From G963665975 sp963665975 (lineage in GTDB: Bacteria; Bacteroidota; Rhodothermia; Rhodothermales; Bin80): a stretch of DNA of 64,000 bases. The notes below the pieces were generated by a model, which saw nothing but the letters and a program-made list of their open reading frames with translations, did no database searches and had not been told where the DNA came from. The position numbers were made by a program, and so were the translations under genes. Positions 62,795 through 64,000 of this stretch are shown here, piece by piece. The stretch is from the NCBI GenBank assembly GCA_963665975.1, contig OY762508.1:1860001-1924000 (forward strand). The letters are read 5' to 3'. Each line of letters opens with the position of its first letter. The first letter of the stretch is position 1.

Positions 62795-63589
62795 CTAATT
62801 CTCGACGGAAGCGGCTTCCAACTCTTCCAAAGACGGAAGTAGTGTATGTTTCACCCATCCGAAATCGGGGTTTATCTCCAGAGCGCGCTCGAAGGATGTC
62901 CGGGCACTTTCCAGATCACCTTGATCCATGAAGGCAATACCGAGTCGCGCATAAGCCTGATCATGCCCCCATGATGGCAAGATTGGATCTGCGACCACCT
63001 GATCGGCGAAGAGGCGAGTCGCTCTGTGTAGCCCTTCCACTGCGCGCCTCTTGCTACCTCCCACAATACCCGGGAGATTGTAATCCGTTATGGCCTTCAA
63101 TAGCACAACCCTCGGATTAGCGGGCTCAATATTCCGGGCCCTGGACATTGCCTTGCTGAACCTGGGACCAAGGAATACGGCGCTCAGGGGCCTCACTGTC
63201 ATCTTCTGGCCATATGCGGCAGCAAGCATCACCCATCCTTCGGCAAAAGCCTCGTCACGATCTGTCGCCGCTTTAAGATGGTCGATGGCATAGTTCACGT
63301 ACTCCAGGACCTTGCGTCTGTGGGTCGAGTCGTCAAGCTCCCACAGGATGTTTGCCAGCTCGCTTGCCGCGGACGCGGCATAGTAGTGGCCAAGAATGGC
63401 CAGGCTATCATCATTGATAGCTTGCTCGAAAAGGGCGCGGACCTCTAACAGCTTGTCCTGATCGTCCTGATTGGCTGCGTCCTCCAGCATCTCCTTGCCG
63501 TCGAGCAATAGCTCTCTGGCAGACTGTGCTTGAACGGGTGCGCCCAATGCGAGGAGTGCCGCTAATGCAATGATGACCGAATTTCGCAT
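62795..63589 (-). CDS. exported TPR-like protein
   Basis: A 264-residue protein with a signal peptide from ATG 63589 (SVIIALAALLALGAPVQAQS) and helical repeats, clearest at the end ('LGIAFMDQGDLESARTSFERALEINPDF'), and 'EAFAEGWVMLAAAYGQKM' earlier. Probably periplasmic and involved in protein-protein contacts; no specific function is visible. The frame extends upstream to 63724, but the signal peptide decides the start. Convergent with ftsZ. Confidence 0.8.
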   Translation of the reverse strand: MRNSVIIALAALLALGAPVQAQSARELLLDGKEMLEDAANQDDQDKLLEVRALFEQAINDDSLAILGHYYAASAASELANILWELDDSTHRRKVLEYVNYAIDHLKAATDRDEAFAEGWVMLAAAYGQKMTVRPLSAVFLGPRFSKAMSRARNIEPANPRVVLLKAITDYNLPGIVGGSKRRAVEGLHRATRLFADQVVADPILPSWGHDQAYARLGIAFMDQGDLESARTSFERALEINPDFGWVKHTLLPSLEELEAASVEN

Positions 63590-64000
63590 GCTCACCTTGT
63601 TCCAGGAATGGGTGTATCCGCGATGGGTTTCACCGGCAAGACTGATCAGGGCATTCACCCTTGCAGACCGATTATTGGCCGCTGGTGATGGTCGAATTCC
63701 CAAAACATCCAGAGCCAGGTTCACTCACTAGCAGGAGGGACCATGGTAGCCTTCCTTGCAGGAGCAGAGCCCCTCAGCACGGCCAAGAATCGTAATCCCT
63801 CTATGCTCCCAACAATGATTTTCAGGTTGCGGTAAAAGATAACAAGATACGACAAGTTTCACACCGGGCATTTCCTAATACCAGACCCGCAGAATTAGTG
63901 CCGTGAGCACCACTACGAGATGCAGACTCAGGCTGAAAGTCATCAAGCACCGTACCACCACATGCTTGCAGAGCGTGGCCAGGTGCGGCATCACGGAAAA
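63590..64000. other. 411 bases at the right edge without an identifiable gene
   Basis: This holds the upstream region of the TPR gene and, at the edge, a minus-strand frame entering from outside the window and ending near 63875 with a hydrophobic C-terminus ('SLSLHLVVVLTALILRVWY'). That could be the end of a small membrane protein, but there is too little sequence to support a call. Confidence 0.4.

Noticed and set aside
1..64000. tRNA, rRNA or riboswitch genes
   Set aside because: I looked through the intergenic regions for cloverleaf and T-loop patterns and known leader motifs and saw none I could support; a covariance-model search would be decisive.

Overview
The window reads as a chromosomal segment from a moderately GC-rich member of the Bacteroidota/Rhodothermota side of the FCB group, most likely a Rhodothermales-like bacterium. 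The evidence is a secreted LamG protein with a C-terminal type IX secretion sorting domain, few Shine-Dalgarno sequences, a candidate TTG-N19-TAnnTTTG style promoter in front of mraZ, a FtsI with C-terminal PASTA domains, several 6-bladed beta-propeller proteins, and BlaI/BlaR1-like M56 pairs. This assignment is inference; I could not search databases.

Layout. 1-2041: an ARPP-1 family protein and a decayed NTPase/defence-like gene. 2191-10616: zwf (minus), a T9SS cargo protein, two small metallohydrolases, a GAF-SpoIIE phosphatase, a transaldolase and a beta-CASP nuclease. 10799-17467: a VanZ-like gene, an IS3 orfA remnant, and a leftward operon of amidohydrolase, TPR metallopeptidase, DUF4159 protein and MoxR ATPase. 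17560-19209: nadE. 19334-34065 is an accessory, repeat-rich region: two copies of a blaI-blaR1 (M56) pair, two copies of a cassette encoding a six-cysteine exported peptide, a 6-bladed propeller and a thioredoxin-like protein, a duplicated fragment of the aroQ 3' end, a deleted IS relative and an IS with a DDE transposase. 34368-39142: a leftward group of aroQ, an MBL hydrolase, a small protein, an outer-membrane protein and RNase G with a 13-copy repeat tail. 39772-46466: citrate synthase, gyrB, a glycosyltransferase, a methyltransferase and pyrG. 46475-47119: a LexA-like regulator. 47359-62636: an almost complete division and cell wall cluster (mraZ, rsmH, ftsL, ftsI, murE, mraY, murD, ftsW, murG, murC, ftsQ, ftsA, ftsZ) without murF. 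62795-63589: a TPR protein.

The most unusual part is 19.3-32.2 kb. Two BlaI repressors (one residue different) and two BlaR1-like membrane metallopeptidases share almost identical transducer halves. Their predicted exported C-terminal domains are instead long arrays of a 29-residue two-helix repeat (23 and 21 units) that have diverged strongly between the copies. Identical operator-like palindromes lie upstream of both. In copy A a recombination has joined the gene divergent from blaI to the Cys-rich-peptide/propeller operon, apparently placing that operon under the BlaI-controlled divergent promoter. I propose a diversifying sensor system linked to exported peptide/propeller cassettes; the sequence shows the architecture, while the function is inference.

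Other points worth attention are a LexA homologue in which the cleavage site, catalytic Ser and catalytic Lys are all replaced, an RNase G without the expected zinc-link cysteines, and the missing murF.
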